Shown one piece after another: positions 48,540 through 61,871 of a DNA stretch of 64,000 nucleotides (its first letter is position 1; each line of letters opens with the position of its first letter). Below the pieces are notes generated by a model. That model ran no database searches. It was not told the DNA's origin and saw nothing but the letters and a program-made list of their open reading frames with translations. Origin of the DNA: Aphrophora alni (taxonomy: Eukaryota; Arthropoda; Insecta; Hemiptera; Aphrophoridae); NCBI GenBank assembly GCA_963513935.1, contig OY740768.1, positions 38,868,368 to 38,932,367 of the forward strand. The letters run 5' to 3'. Made by a program: the position numbers and the translations under genes.

Positions 48540-49300
48540 AGGTTATTCCATTTTATGTCTTGCTTCCCAAGAAAGTTCAGGTAAGTTGTTCTGTTGTACA
48601 TTGGAGATATGTATCCATTGTTAAATCCAATGTATGTCCTATGGTGTACTCTTCTGAGCGATAGATTTAGATGCGAGAAAGATGTGTTTCAAAACAATCA
48701 CGTTCATGCAAATTCAAAAATTTGTTAGAGCTTCTCTTCTGGGTTTATTCTTGTTTGTTTTTCACATACCTCAGATACTTACTCACCTTTTACTTCTTAA
48801 CTATTCATCTGATACTTTCCTACAGGCTTCTTGGATATACTATGATATCAGGTTCTTGACTGACTGAAAATCCAGAGGCTACTTAGACATGGGTACTCTC
48901 GTACCTTTCTTAGCTAATATATCTGCATACTCATTGGTCGGAAAACTTACATGGGTTGCTATCCACTGGAACACAATATATTTTCTGTAGCGATTTTAAA
49001 TAATTCAAGACTTTTCTGATATTTTGAAGTAGAAATTATTGAGGTTGTTTATTAGATGATGTCACTGCCTGGGGAGGCTGCTTGGCAATCCCCCAGTAGA
49101 ACCGCTTTCTGGGAGACGTTGGGTGCTAGATTAGGTTTTGTAGGGCCAGGTGAACTTCAGAGTCGAATTTCGTATTTTTTATGTCTGACCAAAGAAGAAG
49201 GAATAGTGTACTTCAGCTTCCACACAGTTCCATCATTTTTAGATCCATTTAAATACACTCTCAGCCTTGTTTCTTAGCATTCATTTCATTCAATATACGA
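48540..49300 (-). mobile_element. Decayed non-LTR retrotransposon fragment with RNase H domain
   Basis: On the minus strand the fragment contains a decayed RNase H. YLNGSKNDG (for the usual YTDGSK-) lies near 49225-49250, a VLLGDCQAA segment near 49070-49090, and FQWIATHVS followed by TNEYADILAKKGTRVP near 48888-48975. The last corresponds to the conserved WIPSHVG..GNE.AD.LAK. Stops and frameshifts break the frame on both sides of these pieces. Downstream to about 48540 lies C-terminal-like sequence. It differs from the element at the left edge. The plus-strand frames here are shadows. Confidence 0.8.
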
Positions 49301-49520
49301 AGTGCAGATATTTTGAGTTGTTGTGGTGTATACACCTTTGTAATGTGTCAATTATTGTTTATTTTTCTCTATGTTTTAACCGGTATGCTATTTAATTGTA
49401 TGTTGTAATTTTGTACGTCTATTGTCTCAAAGTGTTGTAATGTGTATATATGACTTGTTTTATACAAATACTATTTGTCTAAAAACTAATGTTAAATACA
49501 TAAATAAAATAAATAAATTC
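49301..49520 (+). repeat. Possible retrotransposon 3' end
   Basis: TTGTAATGTGTATATATGAC, then AAACTAATG, ending in an AAATAAAATAAATAAA tail, looks like the 3' untranslated end of a plus-strand LINE. No coding part is adjacent in that orientation. Tentative. Confidence 0.3.
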
Positions 49521-52354
49521 GTAAATTATTTCTTGTTAAAAATATGAAAATAAAAAATAGAATGTTTAATTTTAAATCAAAAAGTGAAGAAAGTGAAAAC
49601 AATAAAACTTGCCTAATTTATCGAATTCAGTTATTGTTGTTATTTTTGTTTTGTGTGTTTGATTTTAATATTCGTACAATAACTTATTAAAAACTAATTT
49701 TCGTCAATTTATAGTTGGAAAATGATTATATTTTCGGCTTTAATAACGGGTTTTGGAAAATATTTTCTTATCTTTAAAAGATAAAACACGTTGTTTAATA
49801 GAAAAAGACTAGTCTGAAAGAATCTGATCATTTAAGAACATATTTCACAATTAGAAAAATCAATATTTATGTGTATTAGAAGAAATTTTGTAATCTATAT
49901 ATTACCTTCATTCAAATAAACTTTTAATTTATTATTTTATGTTATATTTAAGTGATTATTGTAAATAACGTCGACAAAAAATAACGGTTTCAAAAATATT
50001 TCAATAAAGTTTCTCATTCATTTCCCAAAATCGATCTAAAATAGATTAAGCAAACAATAGTCATTCTAATAAGCAAGACGCATATATTATTGAAAATTAG
50101 AAAGCTCTCAAAACATGTTCTAGGGTTTCATGATCAGTGGCTTATTAGGTAGGCCTACTCCATTTTACAGATATCTATGAAATAGAAACCCCGTATTGTC
50201 TTGAAAAGTTTAGATTTGTTTGTAGGTTTAAACGCACGCTGGTTATAAAAGTAAACAGATAAAAAAACAATGCAATATAATTTGGAAAATTACTTCTTTT
50301 ATAAGAGCACCGTTGTCGAAGGTTCGCTTTCTTATTCTAAATCGGCATTTTTTGGCAGATCACGTCCAATATGTTTTGTTCGTTTTCTTAAATGCTACAT
50401 TTGAGAAAAAATTGTTTAATTAGTAAAGCCGATTTTATAAAATCGGAATTTCCACCTTAAGGAAGTTAACACAAAAAACTTTTCCAGATATAGCCGAAAT
50501 ATCCTCACATATCAAATTTAAACAAAATCATTCCACTCGTTTAGTTTTCAGAGAACTGTACAGACGACAGACCGACATCCGAAAAATATTGTTGTTGCCC
50601 AGAGATTATCGAAAATGAAATTGTCGCGAAAAACGTGACATGATTTTGACCTGTCACAGAACTTTTTATGTACTACCTATGTGAGAAAAGAAAAACATCA
50701 ACTACTTTTTGTACCCAAAAGGTTTTTTTTTAATCATATGACAGAAGGAAGAAATATAGTCACTTTGGCATTATAGGGTACCTATAATAATATAAGAAAT
50801 AATTTATATACGTTCAGTCTACCGAATATCAAATTATATTTTACAAAGATCTGATACAAATACTTCTTATGGTTTTCCATGTTTCAAAATTTCCCCCCTA
50901 CAGAAACTTCTTAGTTATATACAATGTATTTTGTTTTGTAACTTGTCAAATAATACGATATAATGTGAAAACAGTGAAAAACATTGGTTGATTGAACAAC
51001 TGTTGTGCAATGTTTTTGAAAAACTTTCGAGGATAAATATCTGCAAGGGACTTAGAGAAACACTTCACACTCATTTGTAAGCCTATTGGTTTGAAATAAT
51101 AAATACACTTGATTAAATTAAATACATTTCATTTTGCTCTCCAATTATATACTGTAAGTTCTTTAAATTATTTAAACTATGTAATATATTAAAGTGTTTA
51201 TAAATCTGTTTCAAAATAACTTTGATTTTGTATAATTTGGTTGTCAAACCGTGAAAAGACACTCAGGTAGATTTTTACTTCGTATACCATTCTACGCACA
51301 GTAATAATAAAAACATAATTTATATTATTCAGGTATAAAACTTATAGCACCATAAAAGAAAGAGCAGAATAACCTTTAAGGAGGTATATTGTTAATTTAA
51401 TCAAGTTGCTCAAAAGGTTAGTGCTACTCTTAATCACAACGATTTCTACATTGAGCTCAAACACGCAATGCTTTTAGAAGAATTAAAAGTTTATTACAGA
51501 GTAGAACCTTTCCTTCTTGATCATATTATTAAATTACATCTCAATATTACTTTATTGATTAAAAGTTAAAAGTGTAATTCGTGAAATTTGTTACTTTCTA
51601 AAAACAAGTTAAAATAGAATAATTTTTTTAATTATTTCTAATATCCTTGGTATCAATATGTTAAATAAACAAGCATATCCAACTTTAATTTTTTTAAAAT
51701 AATTCCTGTAGGGCACATGCGAATAAAATTACTAAAGGAGCAAAATATTGTTTATATTTATAAGTTATTTTAAGGAAATATGTTAATAGGTTATTTATAT
51801 ATTTATTAGAATTTAGATGTATTGGCTAAAACAATATTATATACTTACACAAGGTACACAATTAAAATATTTACTGACAACACTATCATCTGAATTTTTG
51901 TCGAAATGCTCACCCCATGTATCTATCTCATTGTACTAGTTGTGTATAAATTAAAACAATTTGATAAAAATAAATAAAATCTACGCAAAAAAAAAAAAAA
52001 ATTTTAAATAATATTAATGATATACAGCAAACGTAGAGATTAATATAGCAAAGGTAGATATGTAAGAAAGTAAAATGTAATATATGCATCCAATCATAGT
52101 TGTGCTACTGTGGATGTATATGTGAGAAAGTTTGTACGACATTTATTTATAATGGATACATTTTCACTAAGTATATAAAATAAATATCCCTTGCTAGGAA
52201 AGCATATATTTATTTACGTGATTGTAAATTATTTTATTATATATTGACTAATTTTGTAAATAATTATAGAAAGGAAATAGTTATTTGCAATATAAAACTA
52301 TACTCTAATAATTTTTTGTATTGAAATTTTTTTACAAAATAGAAAAGAGTGAAA
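49521..52354. other. Intergenic, no gene recognised
   Basis: Contains a copy of the three-copy dispersed repeat (51107-51225) and, just before it, a 50-bp segment (51037-51090) found in reverse complement at 62004-62070. Confidence 0.4.
51037..51225. repeat. Dispersed repeat with rearranged end, copy 2 of 3
   Basis: The first part (GCAAGGGACTTAGAGAAACA) is the reverse complement of 62046-62068. The second part (CTCCAATTATATACTGTAAG, then AAACTATGTAATA) is a direct match to 61872-61990 and to 2940-3015. The two halves are in opposite relative arrangement at the two loci, as expected for fragments of an element with inverted ends. Confidence 0.6.
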
Positions 52355-52588
52355 ATGAATGTTTGTATATCAATTAATATTTTGCAGCCCTAACCATCTT
52401 TGTTAAATTTGAAGATAATTTGTTAATTTGACATACCAATAAGTTTCACTTTTATTAAGGTCATATAAATTAAATTATATATTAAAATACAATGTTAAAT
52501 ATCAAATCAGATAACCGAATTAGTGATTGGGGGTTTTAATAATTATTAGTTGTTGTTCTACAAGTAAAATATAAAAGAGGTCGTAGGG
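52355..52588 (+). pseudogene. Receptor relic: promoter region and decayed exon 1, closest to gene A
   Basis: The 5' flank 52355-52491 (GAATGTTTGTATATCAATTA and more) aligns with 8090-8226. The ATG at 52492 starts MLNIKSDNRISDWGF, against MLIIKSENRSTHLGF in gene A, then meets TAA. The YYFCKLFGV segment has lost bases, and the donor has changed from AAAG-GTAAGC to TAGGGTTAAG. No exon 2 follows in the next kilobases, so this is a partial copy. Confidence 0.85.
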
Positions 52589-53443
52589 TTAAGTAATAAG
52601 TTAACGATCTGAAATACTTGTAAAGGTGGTTATTTAGTAGTTTACTCGTATTTCTCAAAATTTGGTTATGAAGTCGAAGTTATACTAAGACTATGATCAT
52701 CTTACTTTTTACTCAGATTTTTCATCCGAACCAATCCTTACACAACTTTGGTGAAAGTCAATATTGTGTAAATTGAAACTCTTGATATAGCAGTACTGCC
52801 TTGTATACAAATGTAAGGATATTATATTAACCAGCTACACTCGTTCTTTGTCTCTAAATTAGTAACGCACCTCGAAATTGCATTAATTTAGATAGGTAAA
52901 AATATTTTACACTTTACGCTAGTTTCTGCAACTGGGTTCTGTTAGACGCAGTACCATATAGTACAATGACAGAACATCTTATTAAGATAATTATTGTGAT
53001 ATCATGAATGTACTATACATTTTTCTATTCTTTTTTTTTATGAGAGTTGGGAAAAATCTGCTATCTGATACCAACTCATTTGTTGAGTAGTATCTAATGT
53101 ACTATTCTAAGATTATTACTACGAGAATCTCTACAGTGACGCACCTGTAGGGAGTAGAGGTGTATCAATCCCAAAGTAGCATGGCTGTATCTACACCATT
53201 CTTCATCTAGTCTTGTAATAGATCCCGCTATTTCGCATTAAGTCTCTCTTGCTCAACTCTTCTCTTCCGACTTTAACGCTATTGGAATATTCGAGTTTTT
53301 ATGTCATGCTATGTCTCTTTCTTATAGCTACTATTATAACGACATTTTCAGCCTTTAAACTACAAACATAAAACAAATTATATCGTACAAGAAGTTATTT
53401 TTAAGTACACAATAACAAACTCCCATACATGCTTTCCTAATTG

Positions 53444-53493
<50 letters not shown>

Positions 53494-53775
53494 TTTTATG
53501 TTGTAAAACTGTTATTTGTATGCAAACATATAGGCCTATATATATATATATATATTTATATAAATTGTTTTACCGTTAATTTTAAATTTTAATTTATTGC
53601 ATAAATTGATATCATATTTTTATTACGAATAAGGTTTTCATAATATTAGTAAAAACATTTTCTGTACTGTTTTCTTTACTATTTATTTTATTTATATATA
53701 GATAAAGAACAATTGTCTGTATCATATACATAGCTTTGCCCGTGGATCTATGAAATAAATTGAGGATCTAATAGT
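52589..53775. other. Intergenic, no gene recognised
   Basis: AT-rich DNA with a TA microsatellite at 53446-53491. Nothing else is supported. Confidence 0.4.
53446..53491. repeat. (TA)n microsatellite
   Basis: About 46 bp of TA dinucleotides, with a second short run at 53528-53551. Confidence 0.95.
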
Positions 53776-53785
53776 TGGCTTTACT

Positions 53786-53819
<34 letters not shown>

Positions 53820-54065
53820 TTATTTATTAATAATTACAACTAAGTTTGCCTTATCAAGTAATTAACATTTCACATTAAAGAAAGCAGTGTTTGGAACACC
53901 ATCCACTGATGGAGTCCTATATTTTACACACAAAGTTCATGCGGTTACTTATTTACACAATCTCGTTCACCAAATCCAGAGGTTTAGTTCGTTTCAGGCG
54001 CCTCACATCCTCCGTGTTGTTGATTACACGGAGCATTTCAGGGTTCTCGTGTGGCTTTACTAAAT
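53776..54065 (-). mobile_element. 5'-truncated LINE insertion with 14-bp target-site duplication
   Basis: TGGCTTTACTAAAT occurs at 53776-53789 and at 54052-54065, bracketing a minus-strand retrotransposed copy. Its 5' end is at about 54051. It encodes a short C-terminal tail, THENPEMLRVINNTEDVRRL and then LDLVNEIV with a stop, followed by a 3' untranslated region. It ends with AATAAATAAAT and a poly(A) of about 28, seen as poly(T) at 53789-53817. The tail is typical of the end of a Jockey-like second open reading frame. The duplication is perfect, so the insertion is relatively young. It is not related in sequence to the element at the left edge as far as can be seen. Confidence 0.88.
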
Positions 54066-57000
54066 GTGTGAAGTTTTGTTTTTAATAACTATATACAATA
54101 TTTATCTTGAACATAACTTAAATACATGTTACAGTGAGCCGTATTATAAAAAAGTGACAACATAATTTCAGACCCATGAGTACTTTCATAGTGCGCTCAT
54201 TGCACACTCATTAAAATGTACACTTTAAATAAAGAATTCGATATTCATTGAAGACGGATGAAACATATTAAAGTGTTATTATTACGTGTAATACAAATAC
54301 ATATAAATTTTTTAATTTTTTTACGAATTATGTATTGTTTTGTACCAAAAAGTGCAGAAAAAACTATGCAAAAGGGATTTTTGGGTTCCCATTTTGGAAT
54401 AAAAGAGATGTAAATATGTATAAAAAACACTTCATTTTAGCAAGACCTTACGTTTTGACGTACAATTTGACTTAACTAGTCATTTGAATATTTTTAGATA
54501 TTAAATTTTTAAAAACCTGTCAATTTGGCAATCATTTTAAAGGGAAGTTAATGCTCTATTTTATTATTTTTATTTTAAAGTATAAATAAGATATATATAA
54601 AAATAAAATCCAATATTTCAGGTATATTTGGCAACAATTTTAAAAGGAGAAAAGAAATATGTTTGGTCAAAATGATTGGTTTTCAAGAACCATTCAAATC
54701 AGGAACTTAATATTTTAAATTTTTTAGAAATATACCATTTAGGTTCCAAAATATTTAACCTTCCGTGCCCCCAAAATTCACTAAAATATTCTCTAAAATT
54801 ATTGATATGGAAATACTACAATACAACTTTTACATCAAGTATCCACCTCAAACCGATTACCCAAAATACTTATTAATTTTGAAGCGTGGTCTAAATCTTT
54901 CCGTTTAAAGCACGAATTATTTTATAACTTTACTTCTAAATCGAAATATTTTTTTAAATAATTTAAACCGAGATTTTTATAGACACAACTTTTGAATGTG
55001 CAAGCGTAACATTGATATCTATAGTGCAAACTGAGCACATACAACAGCAGTATGTTATAGTGTATCCCCTATAAACTCATTGTGCAGCGTCAGATATATA
55101 ATTAAATCAATACTGCTCTATAACTCTGGAAGGAAATCCAGGGAGAATAATGATTGCTTCGTAAGCAAACTGCCAATCTCTAATTATACTACAGGTATTG
55201 GAATTCTAAGCTTGATGTAATCATAAAAAATATTAGTAATTATGTTTTTAAAGAATTTAGTAATTCCATGTTTATAAACCACAGTGGTAGATAAAAATAT
55301 GTTAATTTGTTTAGAACGTATTACAAACAAAGGTGTCCACAATCAAATTTCTAGTGTACAGAAATATCATCCAACTGGTCATCACAGCTGGTCTCCACAG
55401 CTGGTCTCCACAGTCCTGGTTCCAACATTTAGCATGTCAGTTCTTAGGAATCCTACATCCTTCCAATGTCCAATGTTTACTATCTGTTCTTTCTCCAGAA
55501 TCCAGCAAATAATCAGCACCATTTGAGTTTCTATTGATACATTTGTCATTTATCTACAAAAGATAGGTTTGTCACGGCCACTAGGTGGTGATATTTTATT
55601 TATGAGTACTATTAATTACCTTGTGTTTCTGAACATTCTTGTCCAAAGTATATTTCGTGTTGTGCACAATATGAAGGGGATCTAGTTTTTTAGATGTAAG
55701 CGAAATCGTATTTCGAAAGGTTTTGATAGATTTATAACTAAAATGATTGCTATTTCAATTGTTCTTATTTATTTTTTATTCATAGTGATATACTATAATT
55801 ATAATAGGTCGAGTATATATTAATGTAGTACTACAATTAAGACCTTAATTGATTTTGAGGACAGATGGGAATTATTGCATTGCCTGTAAAGTATTTTATA
55901 GGAGCATTTTATAGTACTGAAGAACCGTAATAATATTTAACATGTGTGATTTTCAAATAAACTGAAATCAATAATACTACAAAAAAGAGGTGTGAAATTT
56001 TTAAATGATATTGGATTATATTTTGAATGGTATTCGAGTGGGCACTTTTCGAATGAAAATTTACGCAATCAATTTTACTATAAGTTAAATACAATTTCAT
56101 GAGCAACTTTCGGTTAGATGTTTAGGAAATGAAATTGTTTAAGGAAACTAGATGCTTTTAGAACTAACTTTAATCACTAAAAGAAAGAAAGAACAATTTT
56201 CCAAAATAAAGGTTGTTTACATGTAACAACTAAAGACGAGGATAGTCGTTGAAAAGTCATTTTACTACCAATAAAGTGATATGTAAAATTGTGTCTTTAC
56301 TTTTCTTTGGTTATTTACGCAGAAAAAATATAATTTTAAAAGGAATATGTAAAGTGTAAAAAGAAAATTGTAGAAAGTTGCTTTAAAATACTTCATTTTT
56401 AGGAAGTTGATGCGTTCTGAATTTTCCGACGAGTAAGTTTTTAAGGGGAGGGAATGAAAAGGTTAAAAAATAGAAACGTTCATATTTAAAAAACAAGTTG
56501 CATTATTATGAAACGATTTTTGTTTTGAAATAGATTCTAAATAAATACTTTTAAAATGCAACATTATGTAAAGTGTGACTATATTTACATTGATGATATA
56601 ACAATAAATATTCCATTTTTATTGAAAAATAATGAAAATTAATACTAAACATTTATTTAACTCAAATAATAACGTTTGAATATTAAATAATTGAGTTTCA
56701 TAAAATTTCTGTTGTACTCGTCGGTGTTCCTTATTTTAATCGAAACAGTCAATTTTATTCAAATGGTCTAAAACAGGAAGTTTGGAATTTTTGATAATAC
56801 TTAAGATTCTGGAGTAATGAACAATTAAATGAGTAAACAACGTGCGCAGATTAGTTTCAACGGCACCTTTAAAATTATATAACCCTGTCAATTACAAGTA
56901 CTTCGAAACAAGAAAAGGTCATAATATAGAGTCATTTACAATCTTTCAAAGTTGTTTTTATAACAACAAGAGATAAACAAATTTTAACACTTTCGCTCCC

Positions 57001-58607
57001 TCTCTTAAAAAGCGACTCTTGGAAAAACTCTTGGGAGACTTCAAAGATTTAAAAAGGAAGTATTTAAAAGCATAGAATTTTACCACTTTAATTTTTAATG
57101 TTTTAAAAATAATCGCTCAGATTATAGAGCGATTTTACTGTAATACATTGAAGATTCAACAAATGTTGCTCATTCGAAATGAATATATTTATATATTGCT
57201 GTTTCTTCAATACATGTTTAATTTACGTTTATGTTTGTTTTTGTCTTTTATTGTTTCTTGATGTTTTGGTATAACTTCCATTTGTTGCACATCATTATAT
57301 GATATTACGTATTATTTTTTTATTTATCATACAACTATTATAAAAATAATGTTTGTTATTAACGTACTTTATATTCAAACGGAAGTGAAATAACTGGAAC
57401 ATAACTTCACCCAAATTCAAGTTAACTAAGTTCAATGGTTGTTGTGCGACTATTACTGTCTTGGGAAATGGCAACAAGTTTTCTTATTGACCGCTGTAGA
57501 ATTTAAATTGGCTCATATAAACTTTCTCCATATCTTTGAAATGAAACTAAATTCAAATTTAATTTAAAAGAAGAAGAAGAAAACAATAATCTATAGGGAA
57601 AGAAGACTTTTATTTATTTTTATGATTGTGAATAATTATCATTATGCATGGTTTTTTCTTTTATAATTGACAAATTATTATCACGTCTTCCTAATATTAG
57701 AAGAACATTATTAATTTTTAATTTTATCAACACCAAATTTAATAATTGAACTATGAAAATATTGTGTTAATTGAAAATGATTTGTTTTATGTTTTAACTC
57801 TTCAGGTTCTAACGACAAAATTATTGAAATGTACAAAATATTATTTGAATATAATTGTTTTGTTTTTATATCCAATACAGTTAATTTCATAAAAGCAACA
57901 ATTCTAAATGTAGTCCAATAATTAATTCATGTTATCGTCAATGAGCGACAAAATTTGTTATACATATTTTATTACATATTTGTATCAGGCACTCTTATTT
58001 TGGGATGCATATTGCCTCCGCAGTTATTCATTTAGCACCACCGAACATGTTATAATTGCTGAGGACTATTGAAGTATTGAAGTAGAGTACTACACCCATC
58101 GGAAGACTGATTAAGAATTTATACAGACTGACCTAGCCTAGGGTATTGAAGTACAGAGTAGGCATCTATTCATCTCTTTTTCTCTTACTCGTTTCCATTA
58201 GAGAAAAAAATCAAATTATGATGTAGAAATTTAAGCTATATCACATACTGTATTAGCATTACTGAATCAAGCACACAACCACAGTAATATAGTCTTACTA
58301 ATGGATTTAAAAGCAGGAATATCATCATACTCATCCATCATAAAATCTCTAAAAAAATTATAACTGTACAAAATATCACTTAACATTTTATACTTAAGTG
58401 GATACCTCCCCATGTTGTCATTCAGTGAAATAAAGTGGCGGACAAGTTGTCAAAAAAGGGACAGTTCATTAATGCACTGAAAGATCCAATAACTAAATAA
58501 CAAATAAATTACTAAAAAAGGCCATCCACTAAAAGTACCAGCAATCAGTCAGTGCAATGACGAAACGTTTGTAATATCCAAGATTTAAGACGGAAAGAAT
58601 CTGGAAT
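54066..58607. other. Long intergenic stretch, no gene recognised
   Basis: AT-rich, with only short chance frames. CAGCTGGTCTCCA occurs twice in tandem at about 55386-55412. Nothing else is supported. Confidence 0.45.
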
Positions 58608-60879
58608 ATGTTAACCACAAAACGGAGAAGTCATTTTTTGCTTATAATATTAAATTATATTTGTAAAAATTTTGGAGTTTTGCTCGTAACATACACAAGG
58701 AAAGTCATCAAAAAGCAACATATTCAAGGTAAGGAATGTTTCGTTGTTGGTTATTTGTTAGAAAACTTATTTACTTCATTCATGGTAAAAACTAACTTTA
58801 TTCAGATGGATTTTGGCAATTTAAATCAATCTTGAAATTTGATTAGAAAGTTGTGATTATTTAAAAACTTAATTTACGTATTTAAAAATATAAAAATTTG
58901 TTTTTTAGCTACACATTATTCCGTGAATCACCTACGAGTAACAATGTTTACAATGAATCATGGTAAATAGTGACATAAGTGAGTCAAAATTTTGTGGTGG
59001 ATAAATGGGTAGGAGGGGCTTTTGTAATGCGTTTTTCCTTTAAAATAACGATTTAAACTTTATAAAAGAAATGTGTAAATCTTTACTTAATTTAAGGCGA
59101 AAAATAACGTTTTATAATTAATTATATTGTATTTTATATAAGATTGTAGTTGGTAGACATCAGCTCTTTGGCAATTTTGAGTTTAATAATTTCAACAAAT
59201 AAATACTACATCTATAATGATAATAAATACCTGTTTTCGCCAATCAGTCCTGTGATTCACTAGCGTATTTCATTCCTTAATGCGGTTTTAATTGCGTATA
59301 AACATTCATTTTCGGACTAAGGGTAAAGAATTCACTCATACATTGTTGTCACAATATAAAATAAAATAAAATTGAATACACAAAAAGAATATGGTAAAAA
59401 CATTAGACGTTAAAATTTACCGGAACTACACTGCACTGAGTTCCGGTACTACAGTTACCAGTCAGGTATGACGATTGATGAGTTGAGTATAATATTGTGT
59501 TTAAAAAGTATTTAAAAGTGTGGTAGTGAATGAACCACACTAGAGGATTAGAGAACGATTATAATGGGTATTTGTTACCATTATTAATTTATACAGTGAT
59601 CAGGAGAACTTAATTAGAAAAAAAACATAATTAATTGTAATCATATTATTAGTTCTTAAAGTATATCACTATATTTCTTATGTATTCAGTAGCTTAAACT
59701 TTTACTTCAATCGACAAGCTTTGAGTGAATATCACGTCGCTCAGTTCATTGCTACTCCAATATCTACTTCATGAAGACAGATCTCTATCAAATACAAAGT
59801 GATATAACCAACAGCAGTTTAATGAGAATAAGTTGGAAAGGGTTGGTGGAGTATAGAATTTGTAGTTTATTTCTTTTTAATACGTAAATTTGTTTCATAA
59901 TTAGTGGTCCATTCCTTTTCAATCACAGATTTATAACAAAAACAAACTATAACTTTTCAAGTGGTAATTTTAATTGCTTTGTTCAGTTATATTAATAAGT
60001 AATTAAAATATTTAATGAATTAAGTAATACATCTAGTTTATTATAGTGAAAACAAACAATACAGAACTGCATAAATTAAATCTTGTTTCATTCTCTTTTT
60101 TTATTATTAAATTAATTATTAATTAAATTTGAATATTTGGTTTGATTTTTACAATTAGTCCAGTTGCAATGTGCTACCTGGGATATATAATGAGCGTTTT
60201 GAAAGTGATGTTTATTATTTTTAATACTTACTGATTAGTTAAAATAGTGAAATGGGAATCAGCTGATTACATTGAACGTGTGATTATTGTTATCTTTTAC
60301 ATTAGTTTATCATGCTCCGTTTTAACTTATTTTTTATATAGTCTATAATTACTTCAGATTAATGTGTACAGTTTTACAATATCCTTAAAGAAAAATACTA
60401 CATCACTTTCAAATATTTTATGGCGTTAATAGTATTTCATTTATTACTATTCAGCCATAGCGTTCATTCGTATTTCTTTAATAATGATATAAGTGAAATT
60501 TTTGAGTTCACTTATATCTTGGTATATATAGCTCCATTTGCAAAGGAAATATTGATATATATTATGTGTTACGTATCAGAAAAGACATATAACAACAGTA
60601 AACACCAATTACGAATTCTGAGAATAATTGAACTAAATTCCGATTCTTTAAATTACTTTTAGCAAATAATGGACAAACTTGAAGATGTGCAGGTCTTAAA
60701 TGAACAAATTCAAAATATATTGATTTTATTTATATCATTCTATTATAAATGCTTTCATTTTTCTGTTTATATTTATGAAGCCAACAAAATACGTACTATT
60801 GAATTCCTTATCACACGTATCAAATGTTCTGGTTCGTCTGATATTTGTTGCGTACTGATGTCAACACGTTCTTAATGAG
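58608..60879 (+). pseudogene. Gustatory-receptor-like pseudogene D (exons 1 and 2 only)
   Basis: Exon 1 (58608-58728, 40 codons plus one base) is still open, from MLTTKRRSHFLL to KKQHIQ, with a good GTAAGG donor. Exon 2 (60155-60879, 725 nt against 770 in the intact genes) is broken. Its acceptor is ACAA instead of ACAG. There is a TGA at 60232 after FNTY and a TAA at 60346 in place of the first Arg of YSRR. The FHY segment is deleted, frameshifts follow, a TAG at 60660 interrupts LNKF-QQIM, and a TGA replaces the Arg of YRCQQ. The donor reads GAG-GGAGTT. Long recognisable blocks remain, such as APFAKEILIYIMCYVSEKTY. Exons 3-5 are not seen in the next 3 kb. Closest by eye to gene B, especially in exon 1. 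Confidence 0.93.
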
Positions 60880-61319
60880 GGGAGTTGTCAATATTATTAT
60901 TTAGTCTGTTCTAATTGAGTGCTCTTCAATGTGCTATGTTAATAATTTATATAAATTATTTTGAATGTCTTGACTTTACCAGATACAACGTTATCTTCAA
61001 TGCTTACGCTTGTTTTCTTTTGAAACTTGTACAATAATGAGAATTAGTAACAAAATAAAAATTAACACTTTCACATAAATGGTATGAGCATTATATTAAT
61101 TTATGTTAGTATAGCTTGATGATATATAACATGTAAAGAATATATGTAATTTTATTATTGTTAGATGCAAAAGGTTATTATTTTTCACATTTTAATTTTT
61201 ATATTCTTCAACAATAAGAACGTATGTATTAATACTAATAATTTTAAAATTCATTTCAAAGCTTTTCTAACTTTCTTCTATGTGTTACAAATTTACTATT
61301 TCACAATTGACAGAGTAAG

Positions 61320-61590
61320 TTTCAAGAAATTGGTACTATATCCACACCTGCTGAATGTCCACCGAAGCTAGGTAATTATACTTTCAATACTCAGGGTAAC
61401 ATTCTAAACCTTACCTTCACCATAGAACCTAACAGTTTAGTTACTCTACTTTTCTATAGTTGTCCTGATCCATACTTCGAGGTTCTTACTATATCTGCAC
61501 CTTCAGCCACCGAGGCTACGTCAATATACTTTCAATAATCAGGATAACATGTCAGACCTTACCTTCACTACATAACCTAACAGTTTTTTT
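61320..61590. repeat. Two-copy tandem duplication, period about 150 bp
   Basis: ATACTTTCAATACTCAGG-TAACAT, AACCTTACCTTCACCATAGA and ACCTAACAGTTT (61378-61438) recur as ATACTTTCAATAATCAGGATAACAT, GACCTTACCTTCACTACATA and ACCTAACAGTTT (61526-61586). Similar flanks (TACTATATCCACACCTGC versus TACTATATCTGCACCTTC) extend the duplication upstream. Confidence 0.8.
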
Positions 61591-61871
61591 TCCTACGTCT
61601 CCACAGTGTTCTTTAATTTTGCTTTGGAAGTCAATTAATGTATAAAAAAATAATGTTCGACTGAAACGATACCATGTCATTTAATAAATAATGGTTCGGG
61701 TTTTGGAGGCTTTATACATGTCGAAATCCTCTCATTATTCCATGTAACGACTATTTTAAATATGTTCAAGACATTCGTTTGTGTTTGAAGTGTTTAGCCA
61801 TGAAGGCTGGATATTAAAAGTTCGGTGAACAATTTTGTAGAAATTACTTAAGTAAATGTAAAAATATAGTT

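Noticed and set aside
48671..49277. Three plus-strand frames
   Set aside because: They are antisense to a decayed RNase H region whose motifs are on the minus strand.
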